Below, in pieces: positions 44,173 through 55,317 of a stretch of 64,000 bases of DNA. A program made the translations under genes and the position numbers. Position 1 is the stretch's first letter; every line of letters begins with the position of its first letter. The DNA comes from Dysidea avara. Taxonomy: Eukaryota > Porifera > Demospongiae > Dictyoceratida > Dysideidae. Location of the stretch: assembly GCF_963678975.1 (NCBI RefSeq), contig NC_089272.1, positions 6,797,858 to 6,861,857 of the forward strand, read 5' to 3'. The notes under the pieces were generated by a model. The model was given only the letters and a program-made list of their open reading frames with translations. It had not been told where the DNA came from and did no database searches.

Positions 44173-44670
44173 TAGAGATGTACCGATAATCGGATTGGTG
44201 ATCGGGTCGGCTGCCGATATGGCAATTTCCACCATATCAGTAATCAGCACAACTGCTCTGAGAACCGATATCGCTACCGATAGCTAGTTTACATGGTAAA
44301 TATGAGTACCAGCAAAGCAATGAAAAGCCTTTTTGCTCACTACAAACAAATAGAAAGTCTCTCTATACTATTTCATTAAAACACTAAGTTACAAGAAGCC
44401 ATATGACTGCGCGTGTAAATACTGCTATTTGTGATAGAATATTCTTACCCAGATCTTCTGAAAATGGTAGCTGCACTTTAAGAATAAAGAACTACACTAC
44501 AGGAAATCTGAACTGATAATCTGTGTATAGTAGCCATCTTGAAAACTAATCAAAACATGGAGTCAGTAATCTGCAGGGACAAGGGAGTACGTATTAAAAT
44601 ATTTGTGGTGCCTAATTGTCTGGGTTGTGTATTAGAGGCAGTACCACCATAGGTAACCAGGTATTGCTGT
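44173..44670 (-). mobile_element. hAT-like fragment related to copies 1 and 2
   Basis: The end TAGAGATGTACCGATAATCGG resembles the hAT terminus at 50994. The interior from about 44320 to 44665 is the reverse complement of 880-1200 (GCCTTTTTGCTCACTAC, CCTATGGTGGT(A/G)). It therefore links the termini of one hAT family to the interior of another. The other end is missing; it abuts the Gypsy element. Confidence 0.6.
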
Positions 44671-44788
44671 GCCTTATCAGTGTGCATTGTAATGTTATGC
44701 CCGTATCCGACTCGGCATGTTCAGTGATTCTAATTCACTCAATCTGTCATCACGTGCACCTACTTTACAATACCATTACATATTATAT

Positions 44789-44802
44789 CTTCCCTCTTTC
44801 CA
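44789..44802 (-). other. putative polypurine tract and 3' LTR start of the Gypsy element
   Basis: GGAAAGAGGGAAGA on the minus strand, about 215 bases beyond the integrase stop; primer site for plus-strand DNA synthesis. A TGTAATGG start of a 3' LTR would follow, but the LTR is lost after about 110 bp. Confidence 0.4.
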
Positions 44803-45017
44803 GGGAACACACACACACAAAAAAGCATGCAAAAATCAAACAGTAAATCACACATACAAATAACAGCAAGAAGTCCAGTTTAGCTTGATGGCACATAGTC
44901 CTCTAGCCACCGTGGTTTCCTAGTCACTCAACTTGACCTCCTCAGAGCTGAAGTTACCTCTGGTCTTGGAGTCGATCGTGTATTGTCTGTATTTGGTGTT
45001 ATGTTTTCTGATTCTGT

Positions 45018-47045
45018 TTAGTCTTCGGAATGGTTTGCGTCTTCGGAATGGTTTGCGTCTTCCTCATCGTCTTCATTTTCAGGTGTAGTCTGTTGTTCTG
45101 GTATTATGGGATCATCATCTACCTGTTCATTGGTTAGGATCAGGTGCCGCCGATTGCGTCGGTAACAAGAATCTCCTACTTGCACTTCATAGCTGCATGG
45201 CCCTACCAATCCTCTACAAATGCCTGCACTCCAGGTTGATTTTCCAGGCAGTTTGATTCGCACACTCTTGCCGCTAGGTATAGGTCTTTTCTCCTTTACA
45301 TGACGATCATAGTAGATTTGCTGTCGGTTTCATTGCCTTTCTTGTGCTTCTACATCCTTGTCTGTGGAGTATGCAGGCTGGAGTCTGGATGTAGCTATAA
45401 GTAGTAGAGTCTTACACCGCCTTCCCAAAAAACGCTGTGCTGGGCTGATGCCAATCCCTTCTGATGGTGTATTCTGCCAGTCCAATAAAGCTTGAAATTC
45501 TGATTGGCCGGATTCTTGACACTTTGAGAATAGGCGCTTGACATTCTTAACTGCATTTTCTGCTTTCCCATAGGATTGTGGGTAATATGGTGAATATTTT
45601 GTATGTACGAAGTCCCACACTCTTGCAAAGGAGGAAAACTCTTGTGATGCGAACCAGGGCCATTATCTGTAATCACTGTATCTGGTACACCGTATCTTGC
45701 ATGCATAATTTTCCAGGCCTTAGTGACTGCTCCTGTGTTTGTTTTCGATAGGTTTTCTACTTCGATGTAGTTACTGTAATAGTCGCACACAACCAGCAGC
45801 AAACGGCCCCTCATCCCACAGATATCTACCCCTATTTTTGACCATGGTCTGTCAGAAACATCATGTTGTATTAGTGGTTCTTTACCTTGTACTGGGCGGT
45901 GAGCCAGACACACATCACACTTTGAAATGTACTCACATAATTCTGTACTCATTCGTGGCCAAAACATGCAATCCCTAGCTCTCCTTATACACCCTTCCAT
46001 CCCCATGCGAGTAGCATGAACTGTAGCCATCATCTCTTTGCGCAATGCTGCAGGGATGACTACCAGACTTCCTTTGAATACCAGCTCATCTTGGGTAACT
46101 AGCTGATCACGGAAGTCAAAATATGGATGCAAACAGTCGCTCAAAGCTCCTTTATTTGAAGGCCACCTACTCCTTATGGTTTGTTGAAGTTGCTGTAATA
46201 CTGGGTCATCTCTTGATGCATGTTTTACTTGCTGAAGACGTGCTGCAGTCAATGACAAAGAAAGCGTGTGGTCCGTACTCTCTAAGCTGTGAACAAACTT
46301 AGAACAGTTTGTATCCTGTAGGTAGGTACAGCTCAATGTATCTGCCACATACATGTGTTTCCCTTGCTTGTATGTCAGCTTAATGTTGTATCTCTGTAGT
46401 TTAAGGAGCATTCTTTGCAACCGGCTTGGTGCTTGATATAATGGTTTTTGCATAATTAGGACTAATGGCTTGTGGTCCGTTTCTACTAGCACTCTTTCTC
46501 TTCCATATATAAAAGCATCATAATGTTGACAGGCAAAGACGATGGCTAAAAGTTCTTTTTCTATCTGAGCATAGTGAGTCTCAGTTGATGTTAATACACG
46601 CGAGGAATTTGCTACTGGCTGTCCATTCTGTAACAATGCTGCACCCAGGCCAGTCTGAGAGGCATCACATTGGATAGTGACCTCATCACGAAGTGAATAG
46701 TAGCGCAATATGGGTGTGTTTGTGACCATTTGCTTTAGGGTGTCTAGAGCCTTCTGCTGAGGCTGTTCCCAGGTCCAGACAGTTTCTTTCTGTGTTAGGT
46801 CCCTTAAGGGCTTTGTGACATCTGACAAGTGGGGGAGAAACTTTCTTAAGTACTAAGCGAAACCCAGTAGACGCTGAACACCTGCCACATCTGTTGGCGT
46901 AGGCATCTCCAACACTGCTTTGACTTTCTGTGGGTCTACGCATAGCCCATCTTTGGTAGCTAAATGACCAATAAATGGAAGCTTGTCTTGCTTGAATTGT
47001 ACCTTGTCTGGATTTAACTTGACATTATGTTGTTCACATCTAAAT
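45018..47045 (-). pseudogene. Gypsy pol: reverse transcriptase end, RNase H, integrase (broken)
   Basis: The start is the thumb side of the reverse transcriptase (VKLNPDKVQF, FIGHLATKDGL, VQRLLGFA), then a TAG near 46854 in place of a residue before YLRKFLP. RNase H follows with IQCDASQTGLGAALL, ELLAIVFACQHYDAFIYGR and ETDHKPL. The integrase has VHATRMGMEGC...CDVCL, where the second zinc-binding His appears replaced by Arg, then IGVDICG (Asp) and ITDNGPG (Asp). A one-base shift near 45655 moves the frame; the catalytic Glu lies in GKAENAVKN in the new frame. A TGA at 45330 precedes the C-terminal domain (RIKLPGKSTWSAGICRG, YRRNRRHLI). Non-functional. Confidence 0.88.
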
Positions 47046-47050
47046 AACAG

Positions 47051-47472
47051 GCCGATTATGCTGGCATAATTTTGAGCATAATAGGTGCCTGAAAGCATTG
47101 AGCATAATGCTAGCATAATAGGTAGAATATTTGTGCAATAGTATGAATTATTGCTTATCAAAGTAGCTATTACAGAAAGATCGATATACTCTAATAGAAC
47201 AGTCAGTAACTCTAATAGAACAATCAAATAGCTGACTGTTCTATTAGAGTATATCGATCTTTTCTGTAATATGCATTTTGACAAGTAAGTTTGTGCTTCA
47301 GCCACTTATTATTAATCCATAAACTGGAAATTATTAGCAGAACATGAGAACTAAGGTATAAATAATTGGGCACAATTTCAGCATAATAGGTAAGTATTGA
47401 GCATAAATTTAAGCATAATAGGTAAATTTTTGAGCAGTACAGCATAGCATAATAGGTAAAATTATGATCATA
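47051..47472. mobile_element. MITE related to 24469-24907
   Basis: Ends GGCCGATTATG and (complement) CGCCGATTATG, with repeated AGCATAATAGG motifs inside. The centre (about 47183-47262) is an inverted pair of GATCGATATACTCTAATAGA. It separates the Gypsy remnant from composite repeat C; exact ends are uncertain. Confidence 0.55.
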
Positions 47473-47486
47473 ATCGGCGGGTCCCT

Positions 47487-49468
47487 ATCTACAGGTGATT
47501 TGTTTGCAGCTGAATTCTCTACATGATGGTTTCTTTGTAACTGAACTCTCCACAAGGTAACTTCTTCTAGCTGATCTTTCTACAGGGAGATTTGTTTGTA
47601 GCTGAACTCTCTACAGGTGTTTTGTTTGTAGCTGAACTCTCTACATGATGGTTTCTTTGTAGCAGAACTCTCTACAAGGTAACTGATGTCTCTACAAGGT
47701 CACTAGTTTGTAGCTGAACCCTCTATATGGTGGTTTCTTTGTAACTGAACTCTCTACAAGGTGACTTCTTCTAGCTGATCTTTCTAGAGGGTGATTTGTT
47801 TGTAACTGAACTCTCTACAAGGAAACTTCTTCTAGCTGATCTCTCTACAAGGAGATTTGTTTGTAGCTGAACTCTCTACAGGTGATTTGTTTGCAGCTGA
47901 ACTCTCTACATGATGGTTTCTTTGTAGCTGACACTGTGAAAAAAGAGGGATATAAGATGGTATTTCCAGTGGCTTATTGAATACAAAAAAGCTAGATATA
48001 ACCTGTAGTATACTAACATTCCCACGTAAGGCTTTAGTTAATGTGTTAAACATACTGAAACCATATATGTGATGGTATAGTGTGGGAATTATATCAGATA
48101 TAAGCTATTTCAAGTATTGTGGTAAATAAACTGAAACCATACATGCAATAGTATAGTATGCATTATACTAAAGTATAAGATGGGTATAATACAGGATTTA
48201 TATTAAGGCTTATTTGTATTCAATAAGCCACTGGAAATACCATATTATATTCCACCTTTTTCACAGTGTGAACTCTCTACAAGATAAATTCTTCTAGCTG
48301 ATCTCTCTACAGGGAGATTTGTTTGTAGCTGAACTCTCTATAGGTGATTTGTTTGCAGTTGAACTCTCTACAATATGGTTTCTTTGTAGCTTAACTCTCC
48401 ACAAGGTAACTTCTTCTAGCTGATCTTTCTACAGGGTGATTTGTTTGTAGCTGAACTCTCTACAAGGAAACTTCTTCTAGCTGATCTCTCTACAGGGAGA
48501 TTTGTTTGTAGCTGAACTCTCTACAGGTGATTTGTTTGCAGCTGAACTCTCTACATGATGGTTTCTTTGTAGCTGAACTCTCTACAAGGTGACTCCTTCT
48601 AGCTGATCTTTCTACAGGGTGATTTGTTTGTAGCTGAACTCTCTACAAGGAAACTTCTTCTAGCTGATCTCTCTACAGGGAGATTTGTTTGTAGCTGAAC
48701 TCTCTACAGGTGTTTTGTTTGCAGCTGAACTCTCTACATGATGGTTTCTTTGTAGCTGGACTTTCTACAAGGTAATTTCTTCTAGCTGATCTTTCTACAG
48801 GGTGATTTGTTTGTAGCTGAACTCTCTACAAGGAAACTTCGTCTAGCTGATCTCTCTACAGGGAGATTTGCTTGTAGCTGAACTCTCTACATGTGATTTG
48901 TTTGCAGCTGAACTCTCTACATGATAGTTTCTCTGTAGCTGAACTCTCTATAAGGTAACGTCTTTTAGCTGATGTCTCTACAAGGTCACTAGTTTGTAGC
49001 TGAACTTTCTACATGATGGTTTCTTTGTAACTGAACTCTCTACAAGGTGACTCCTTCTAGCTGATCTCTCTACAGGGTGATTTGTTTGTAGCTGAACTCT
49101 CTACAGGTGATTTGTTGGCAGCTAAACTCTCTACATGATGGTTTCTTTGTAGCTGAACTCTCTACAAGGTAACTTCTTCAATTGATCTCTCTACAGGGCG
49201 ATTTGTTTGTAGTTGAACTCTCTACATGGTAGTTTCTTTGTAGCTGAACTCTACAAGGTGAGTTCTTCTAGCTGAACTATCCCTTTCCATAGTTGCATGA
49301 ACTCCCTATAAGGTAACTTTTTCTAGCTGATCTCTCTACAGGGTGAATTGTTTTGTAGCTGATCTCTCTACAGGGTGAATTGTTTTGTAGCTGATCTCTC
49401 TACAGGGTGACTTGTTTCTAGCTGATCTCTATACAGGTTACTTGTTTCTAGCTGATCTCTTGAATTCT
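47487..49468. repeat. minisatellite array C, 30/31-bp monomers
   Basis: About 50 monomers, excluding the inserted MITE. A 122-bp higher-order group repeats with few differences at 48280-48900, which suggests recent local amplification there. Confidence 0.9.
47932..48268. mobile_element. 337-bp CACTA-like MITE in array C
   Basis: Terminal inverted repeats of about 60 bp start CACTGTGAAAAA and are flanked by the 3-bp duplication TGA (47929-47931 and 48269-48271). CACTG termini with 3-bp duplications fit the CACTA/EnSpm superfamily. Removing it restores a normal monomer, GTAGCTGAACTCTC. No protein encoded. Confidence 0.82.
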
Positions 49469-50319
49469 CTTCAGCGTGACTGCTCTATTAGGATGACTGC
49501 TTTATTAGAGTATCTCAATCTCGCACTTGCTGCACCAAGTTGGATTTCGTGTTATAACTCCGTGGCTTTAAGTCTGATTCTTCTACACCATTGAAGAGCC
49601 TTTCTAAGATGATTACTCCATCAATACAGCGATTTTCAAAGCATTCACCCTAGCGGTTTATCTGGTAGGCGTGGCAAGTAGTCGTTTTTATTAGCTAATC
49701 TCGATTGAATAATTGTTACACACTGTTGGTTTTTTCATTGTATCTTCCTGGTTTTTAGCTCGATTTCTTTCAAACCACAAAAGGTTTGAGGTTCAATAGT
49801 TAACCTATTCACCCACCGATTTTCAGCTTCTTCCCTTATGCGGTTTACCCTGTAGGCGTGACAACATATAGGTGTTATTTTTCGTGAATAATCAATCATA
49901 ACTCTTTTCCTGTTTATCGTATTCTAGCCAAAGTTGGTACAGAGATGTGCCTTTATGCTCCCCTTCTTTGTGCCAAATTTCAAGGTTATCGGTTATGGCA
50001 TTCGCGTTTTATAGCAGTTTTTGTAAGTGTGCGAAAAGAGGACGAAAAATAAGAAGAGGAAGAAGAAAAAAAACCAAGAAACTAAGCCAATTTTTGAAGT
50101 CGCATATCTCGGGAACTCGTGAAGCGATTTCACTCAAATTTGGAATGTGGAGTGCTGAAGGTGGAGGGAGTGTCCACAGCAAAAATGGTCTTGTTTCATC
50201 AAGGCAGCACAGAGCTACGGAGGTGCGAAAATTGCATTTTCTTTCTTCCTGTCAATATACTCACGGGTGTTACGCGCTGGCTTCTTGGGCCGCACGACAC
50301 ACTACCGTGTGTCTTGATA
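49469..50319 (+). repeat. conserved tail of composite repeat C
   Basis: Collinear with tail B. GCGGTTTATCTGGTAGGCGTGG lies at 49653, its relative at 49839, and the hairpin at 50296-50313. It ends CTTGATA before ACTGGGG. Confidence 0.85.
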
Positions 50320-50540
50320 ACTGGGGTGCGTGGCATCATTTCTTTCGGTTTGCATGGATTGCAGGGGTGCTTTTCGAACAGTTCTTGATTCGAAATGCTG
50401 CGTAATGGGTTGAAGATACCTGACAACGAAGCATAATGGATACTTCACTTTTCAGATTATAGTTGGGGCATGTGGAACCATTTTAGACGCGGTATGCGTG
50501 GGTTCACCAGTCATAATAGTTATTTACAAAGAAAGTTAAT
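50320..50540. other. sequence related to 54660-54900
   Basis: GCATAATGGA(T/C)AC(T/C)TCACTTTTCAG and the preceding TGCTG(C/T)GTAA are shared with the segment at about 54720-54785, in the same orientation. No coding domain recognised. Confidence 0.5.
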
Positions 50541-50672
50541 AAACAAGTACACAAAAAAATTTGGAATTTTCAACTAGAGTAGGGACCACAGCACATCGAT
50601 AAAAAGTACTGAAACAAGCTGGAGTAGTGCACGATATTAAATCACAGTAAAATAATAAGATGTGTTATATCT
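50541..50672. repeat. left arm of an inverted repeat around the hAT element
   Basis: Its reverse complement occurs at 54265-54397 with about 90% identity by eye (CTAGAGTAGGGACCA; GTGCACGATATTAAATCACA). Without the hAT insertion the arms would lie about 0.6 kb apart, so this is an older foldback-like element that the hAT entered. Confidence 0.8.
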
Positions 50673-51080
50673 AGTGCATAAATGAATGTTGATTTTATGC
50701 TTCGAAGGTTTGAATGCAACATTCGAAGGTTTGATGAACATTTTATGGTGCTATAGCTATATGTAGGTGGCTTAATTTTGAGTGTATTGTAGCTTAATCC
50801 AGTTTTTGTTTTGACTCCCTTTGGCAAATGGAATTTCTCACGTTGACACTATTATTCGTCTGTTTAAGAAGATATAGCAGCTGGAGAAAACACAAAGCTG
50901 CTGCTAAAAGACCTCACAGTAGTACACAACTCAGGAATATTCCTCCTCTATAGCTTGTGCCAACTGCACTTCACGATTAGTGGTGGTCGTGGCTAGAAGT
51001 GCACCGATAATCGGATCAGCTATCGGAAATGCTGAATATCAGCTTGTTTTCAACTAATCGGTATCGGATCGGATCCCTAC

Positions 51081-51545
51081 CTGCAGCATTAACCAATTAC
51101 CACGATACGCGAATTCTTGTCCATTGTCCTGGACAGTCCTGGATATACTAGGAGAAGGCCATTCATTAGCTTCTTGACCAGACCCACTTGAATTGCTGCT
51201 TGTTCTCACTAGTGATATTTGGAGAGACTCCTTGTCAACACTGGATTCAGTAGGTGGTCTAGTCGAGACAGTGCTAGATGCTTGGCTGTAAGGTGAGTGT
51301 TAGTGGCAGTAGAATTAATATATAATGCTGCTTACTTTGTAGGTGTACCATCATGTTCAATGACCGAGTTGCCTACTCCAGCAGTTGCTACTTTTTAAAA
51401 AAAAATATTGTATAAAATGTTTTTACTATGAACCAGTTATGCTGTATTGCTTACCATTACTGTTTTTACTGTTGTATGGCTTTGGCTTCTTCGCATGCGG
51501 TAAGCTGTTTGCCCACGAACGACACTATTTCTTTGACGTTGGCAT
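51081..51545 (-). pseudogene. divergent three-exon coding fragment inside the hAT element
   Basis: ATG at 51545 (MPTSKK, then an in-frame TAG at codon 7). Exon 1 ends at 51455 (AATG|GTAAGC), exon 2 is 51390-51336 (ends ACAAA|GTAAGC), and exon 3 is 51285-51081 (after CTTACAG, ending CTGCAG|GTAGGG). The phases join correctly at both introns. Apart from the early TAG the frame is open for about 115 codons, including SSTVSTRPPTESSVDKESL, a Ser/Thr-rich, low-complexity sequence. The next exon would lie outside the element or is lost. It could be the N-terminus of another transposase or a captured gene fragment. Confidence 0.4.
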
Positions 51546-51698
51546 GTTGAAATACGCGCTAAAACCAAACTAACAGCTGCTATGAAGCCACAGACAAATT
51601 AAGTAATTAATGGTAGCCATAACAATCTCATTAGCGCAAGCCGTATGACAGCTAGCCATGCGGACTACGTGAACTGTACAGAGTACCCTTAATCAAAT

Positions 51699-53555
51699 AT
51701 GGCTTCGAACAGAGAGAGGTCGCCTATTTGGGATTTTTTTAAGGTCGCGGAAGACTCGAAATTTGCCATCTGTTTGAAATGTTTGAAAGAAGTGCCACGA
51801 GGAGGAGATAATACGAAGTTTTATACAACTAGTAACCTCGTCAATCATTTACAAAATCATTCAAAGGAATACAAGAAGTATGAAGTAATAAAGGCGGTGG
51901 TGAAGGAGAAAGAAGCAACAAGCAGTCAAGATGATAAACAGACCACCAGTGAATCAAGGCTAAAGCAAGTTACTTTGCCCCAAGCTGAAGATATGCACAA
52001 GGTTTGGGGCATCAACAACCATTGAGTGAAAGCAGTTCACATTAAATTGCTGAGATGATTGTGCTAGACTGTCAGCCATACCCTGTTGTTGATGATATCG
52101 GCTTTGGAGCCTTGATACACGCGCTGGAACCAAGGTACAACATACCTAGTTGAAGATATTTTTCTGAGACCGTGATTCCAAGCATAGTTGAGGGGATGGT
52201 TCATGTCATCAGAGGTAAACTCGAAGTAGTAAAATATCTCAGCTTTACCACTGATGTATGGAGCTCAAATGTGAGCAGTGATTCATTGCTTAGCTTGACA
52301 GCTCATTGGGTGAGTGATGATTTTCAGTTAATTTCTGCAATTTTACAAGCCAAGTCTCTTGAAGAACGGCACACTGGAGAGTATATGGCAATGAAAATAG
52401 CAAAGATCATGGAAGACTGGGGGATCAGCACCAACCAGGTACATTGTGTGGTGAGGGATAATGGCAGCAACACTGTTAAAGCAATGAATGAAGCTGGCCT
52501 GCCTAGTTATGGATGTTTTGCACACTCATTACAACTGGTCGTGCATGATGTACTGTTAACACAGCATGTTGTTATTGATTTGCTGGCCGTGTGTAGATCT
52601 ATTGTTGACCATTTTAAACATTCATCAGTTGCAAGCCACAAGTTGGCAAGAATTCAAGATAAGTTAGACCTACCTCAGCATGCACTAAAACAGGATGTAG
52701 CCACCCGATGGAACTCTACTCTGTACATGTTGCAGTCTGTTCTTGAACAGAAGATGGCTCTAGCTGCATATGCAGCTGAGAATGATATCCCTCAATTGAC
52801 AGCAAACCAATTAGAAATAGCTCGTAAAATGGTACTGATACTAGCTCCTGTGGAAGAAATTACTCAGGCTATTTCAAAACAAACAGCTACCCTGTCAATG
52901 GTCATTCCTATGATTAGAGTGCTGTTAAGATCAAAGGAAAAGGAAGATGATGATAGAGGAGTCCAGACTATGAAGAACGAAATAGTAAAGCGCGTGAAGG
53001 GCAGATTTTCAGGAATTGAAGACAATTATTTGCTTTTGGGGCTACTATTGTAGACCCTAGATTCAAAGACAGGTTTTATCTAGTAATATATCAAAGAGCA
53101 TCGCAAAAGAAGCAGTACAGGAAGAATTAAGGAAGATATCAGGAGCTAGTGACTCAGAAGCAAATGCCTCAGCAAGTGAAAGCAGAACTGACTCACCTTC
53201 ACCTAAAAAGCTTAAACGGGGTTCTTTGTTATAACTGTTTTCTGATATCTTGGATGACTCCTGTGCTGATGATTCATCATCTACCAATGAACTGGACTAC
53301 TATCTAAGGGAGCCTGTACTTGACTATAAGATGGGTAAACCATTTACTTGGTAGGCTGAACACCACAGTAGATATCCAGCTATAGCACAGATAGCTAATC
53401 GTTACCTAACTGCCACAGCAACATCTGTACCATCGGAGAGGTTGTTTTCTTCAGCTGGAGACATCTATGATGAAAGGAGAAGCCGGATATCACCGGAACA
53501 TGCAGAAAGCTTGTTATTCATCAAAAGCAACTATTCTTTGTTTGGTAAAAAGTAA
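51699..53555 (+). pseudogene. hAT transposase (BED finger type), broken
   Basis: Residues 1-60 form a BED zinc finger: SPIWDFFKVAEDSKFAICLKC, with CxxC and HLQNH. After a stop (52023) and a frame change near 52055, similarity continues with DDIGFGALIHALEP. A TGA near 52154 interrupts it. The main block (52172-53053) has FTTDVWSS (first catalytic Asp), VRDNGSNTVKA (second Asp), CFAHSLQLVV and DVATRWNST. A frame change near 53030 leads to VDPRFKDRF, then another frame through two stops (TAA near 53233, TAG near 53353) to the C-terminal dimerisation region VPSERLFSSAGDIYDERRS (with the conserved ERLFS). It ends at 53555. It resembles ZBED-like hAT transposases of animals and is not functional. 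Confidence 0.92.
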
Positions 53556-53968
53556 CTCTTTAACTATTTACTCTTAGTTACTGTATGGTTATGATTTACT
53601 ATGCAGAAACTTGTACCCAACTTTTTACTTTACTTACAGAATTTATATCTACTCAGTGAAGAATTTATTAGAATACAGTGAAATTTTGCATGGCTGTATG
53701 CAATAAAATAGATAATGATAACTGCTATCCACCAAGCTAAAGGAAGAAAAATAACATGTATAATTAGTAATATAACCATAACAGCCAGGATATGCAACAT
53801 ACAGTATGTTATACTTAAACATGGCTGTAATTATAAAAACATGAACTGACACACACAAGGTTAGAAGAAAATATCAGATCGGTTACATTTATCGGCATCT
53901 TTTATTATTAATATATCGGTTATCTGTTTATCGGTAAAAAGCTGTATCGGTGCACCTCTAGTCGTGGC

Positions 53969-54264
53969 CACTCATGGTGCGAGCTAATTAACTTGTCAGA
54001 CAACTAGTACAACCACCTTCCATTACTTTCTAGTGTCTCAAGCATAACTTCCCATGATGAACTTATTCATGGCGTGATGAGCAGTTGGATTCTTAAAGTC
54101 TTTTGCTTGCTAACATGACCAGGTTGCGCATGTGCAAAATTCGAACTTCTCTTATGTCATTTGAATGATGCACCCTTCGAACCATTGAACGAATGCAGTA
54201 CATTCGTTTATCCACTAGTTATATCCCTACTGTCCTCAAGATACCATAATGGAAATGTACAGTA
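53969..54264. other. inner flank of the foldback-like element
   Basis: About 300 bp between the hAT right end and the right inverted arm. It has a TTCGAA-rich stretch weakly mirrored at 50690-50740. No coding segment seen. Confidence 0.4.
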
Positions 54265-54397
54265 GAGATATAACACTTCTTATCGTTTTACTGTGATTTA
54301 ATATCGTGCACTACTCCAGGTTGTTTCAGTACTTTTTATTGATGTGTTATGGTCCCTACTCTAGTCGAAAATTTCAAATGTTTCTGTGTACTTGTTC
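54265..54397. repeat. right arm of an inverted repeat around the hAT element
   Basis: Partner of 50541-50672, opposite orientation. Confidence 0.8.
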
Positions 54398-55317
54398 TGA
54401 CTAACCAGCTAACTAACAAACTGATGCCTTCAGCCAAGCATAACTAGACAATGGATAAGGCTATGGGCTTGACTTTTTCACTGTTCGACATCGCTTTGTC
54501 CTGAGATGTGCCTTTTTTCCAACCGTAGTACGTACAATGCATGCATCATGGACTTACCTTTGTCCTCCTTTGTGTTCCAGTTCTTTTTGCTGACAACGCA
54601 AAGTGTCAATTTGCGATAGTGAGATGCGGCTTCCCTCTGGCTTTATCATGCTTTTTGCCCACATTTTCCGTGGTGACTGGATTCATTGCAGAGAAGTTTC
54701 TTGTACTGTTCCTCGTTTGTAATGCTGTGTAACGAGCAGAACATAGCTACAAATGAAGCATAATGGACACCTCACTTTTCAGTGTGTAATTGATTATTGG
54801 TACGCGTGTTCAGACACAAAATTACTTTATGGAATGCCTGGCACCATTCTTTCTTTTGATGTGGTACATGTGGATTCAGTAGTCATAAAAAAATCTATTA
54901 AAAAATATATATATAGCGTATACCCTAAAAAAGGCAACATCTGTATTTGGCTGCAGACTGAGTAGAAAACTACGTCAGTGTCCTAGAATTAATTGTAGTG
55001 TTCATATGGCTAAATATTGATTAAGCGTTTGTATGTTTTACATCAACAAGCCACATATGTGCTGAGCTCTATAACCTCACCAAGTAAGTGTATATACTTA
55101 TGTATGTACGCAGCTAGCTGACTACAACAAAATATTCAGTTATAAAGATAGATAAGTACAAACAAAAGTTTATAAAATGTGTGTTGTGTGGTTGCTGGAG
55201 GACGAGGTCAGTATACATCAGGGATTTCTGAGGGGATTTCAGTTCAAAGACACCTGTGTAGCTATTAGAACAAACACATAACACACACATTAGTTTATAC
55301 ATACTCTGAAAGTGTGG
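54398..55317. other. unassigned sequence
   Basis: Includes the 54720-54785 relative of 50380-50470. A hydrophobic frame at 54541-54732 is open but has no recognised domain. The last part (55240-55317) is a diverged unit of the tandem repeat that continues at 62792. Confidence 0.4.

Larger units (their letters stand above)
44680..47050 (-). mobile_element. Ty3/Gypsy retrotransposon, 5'-truncated
   Basis: Minus-strand order: end of reverse transcriptase, RNase H, integrase, C-terminal domain, purine tract. Gag, protease and the reverse transcriptase active site are missing; the coding sequence stops at about 47050 at a TAGGCC-type MITE. The 3' LTR is cut short by the hAT fragment at 44670. Confidence 0.82.
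47487..50319 (+). mobile_element. composite minisatellite repeat C (palindrome missing)
   Basis: The array (47487-49468) and tail (49469-50319) match A and B closely; the palindrome and linker are absent, and the array starts directly after the MITE at 47051-47472. A CACTA-like MITE (47932-48268) interrupts the array. Confidence 0.72.
50994..53960 (+). mobile_element. hAT transposon with perfect 8-bp target duplication
   Basis: 2967 bp. Termini TAGAAGTGCACCGAT and (complement) TAGAGGTGCACCGAT are flanked by GTCGTGGC at 50986-50993 and 53961-53968. ATCGG-type subterminal motifs are frequent at both ends. A broken BED-type hAT transposase gene lies on the plus strand, and a divergent spliced frame lies on the minus strand between it and the left end. 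Confidence 0.95.
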
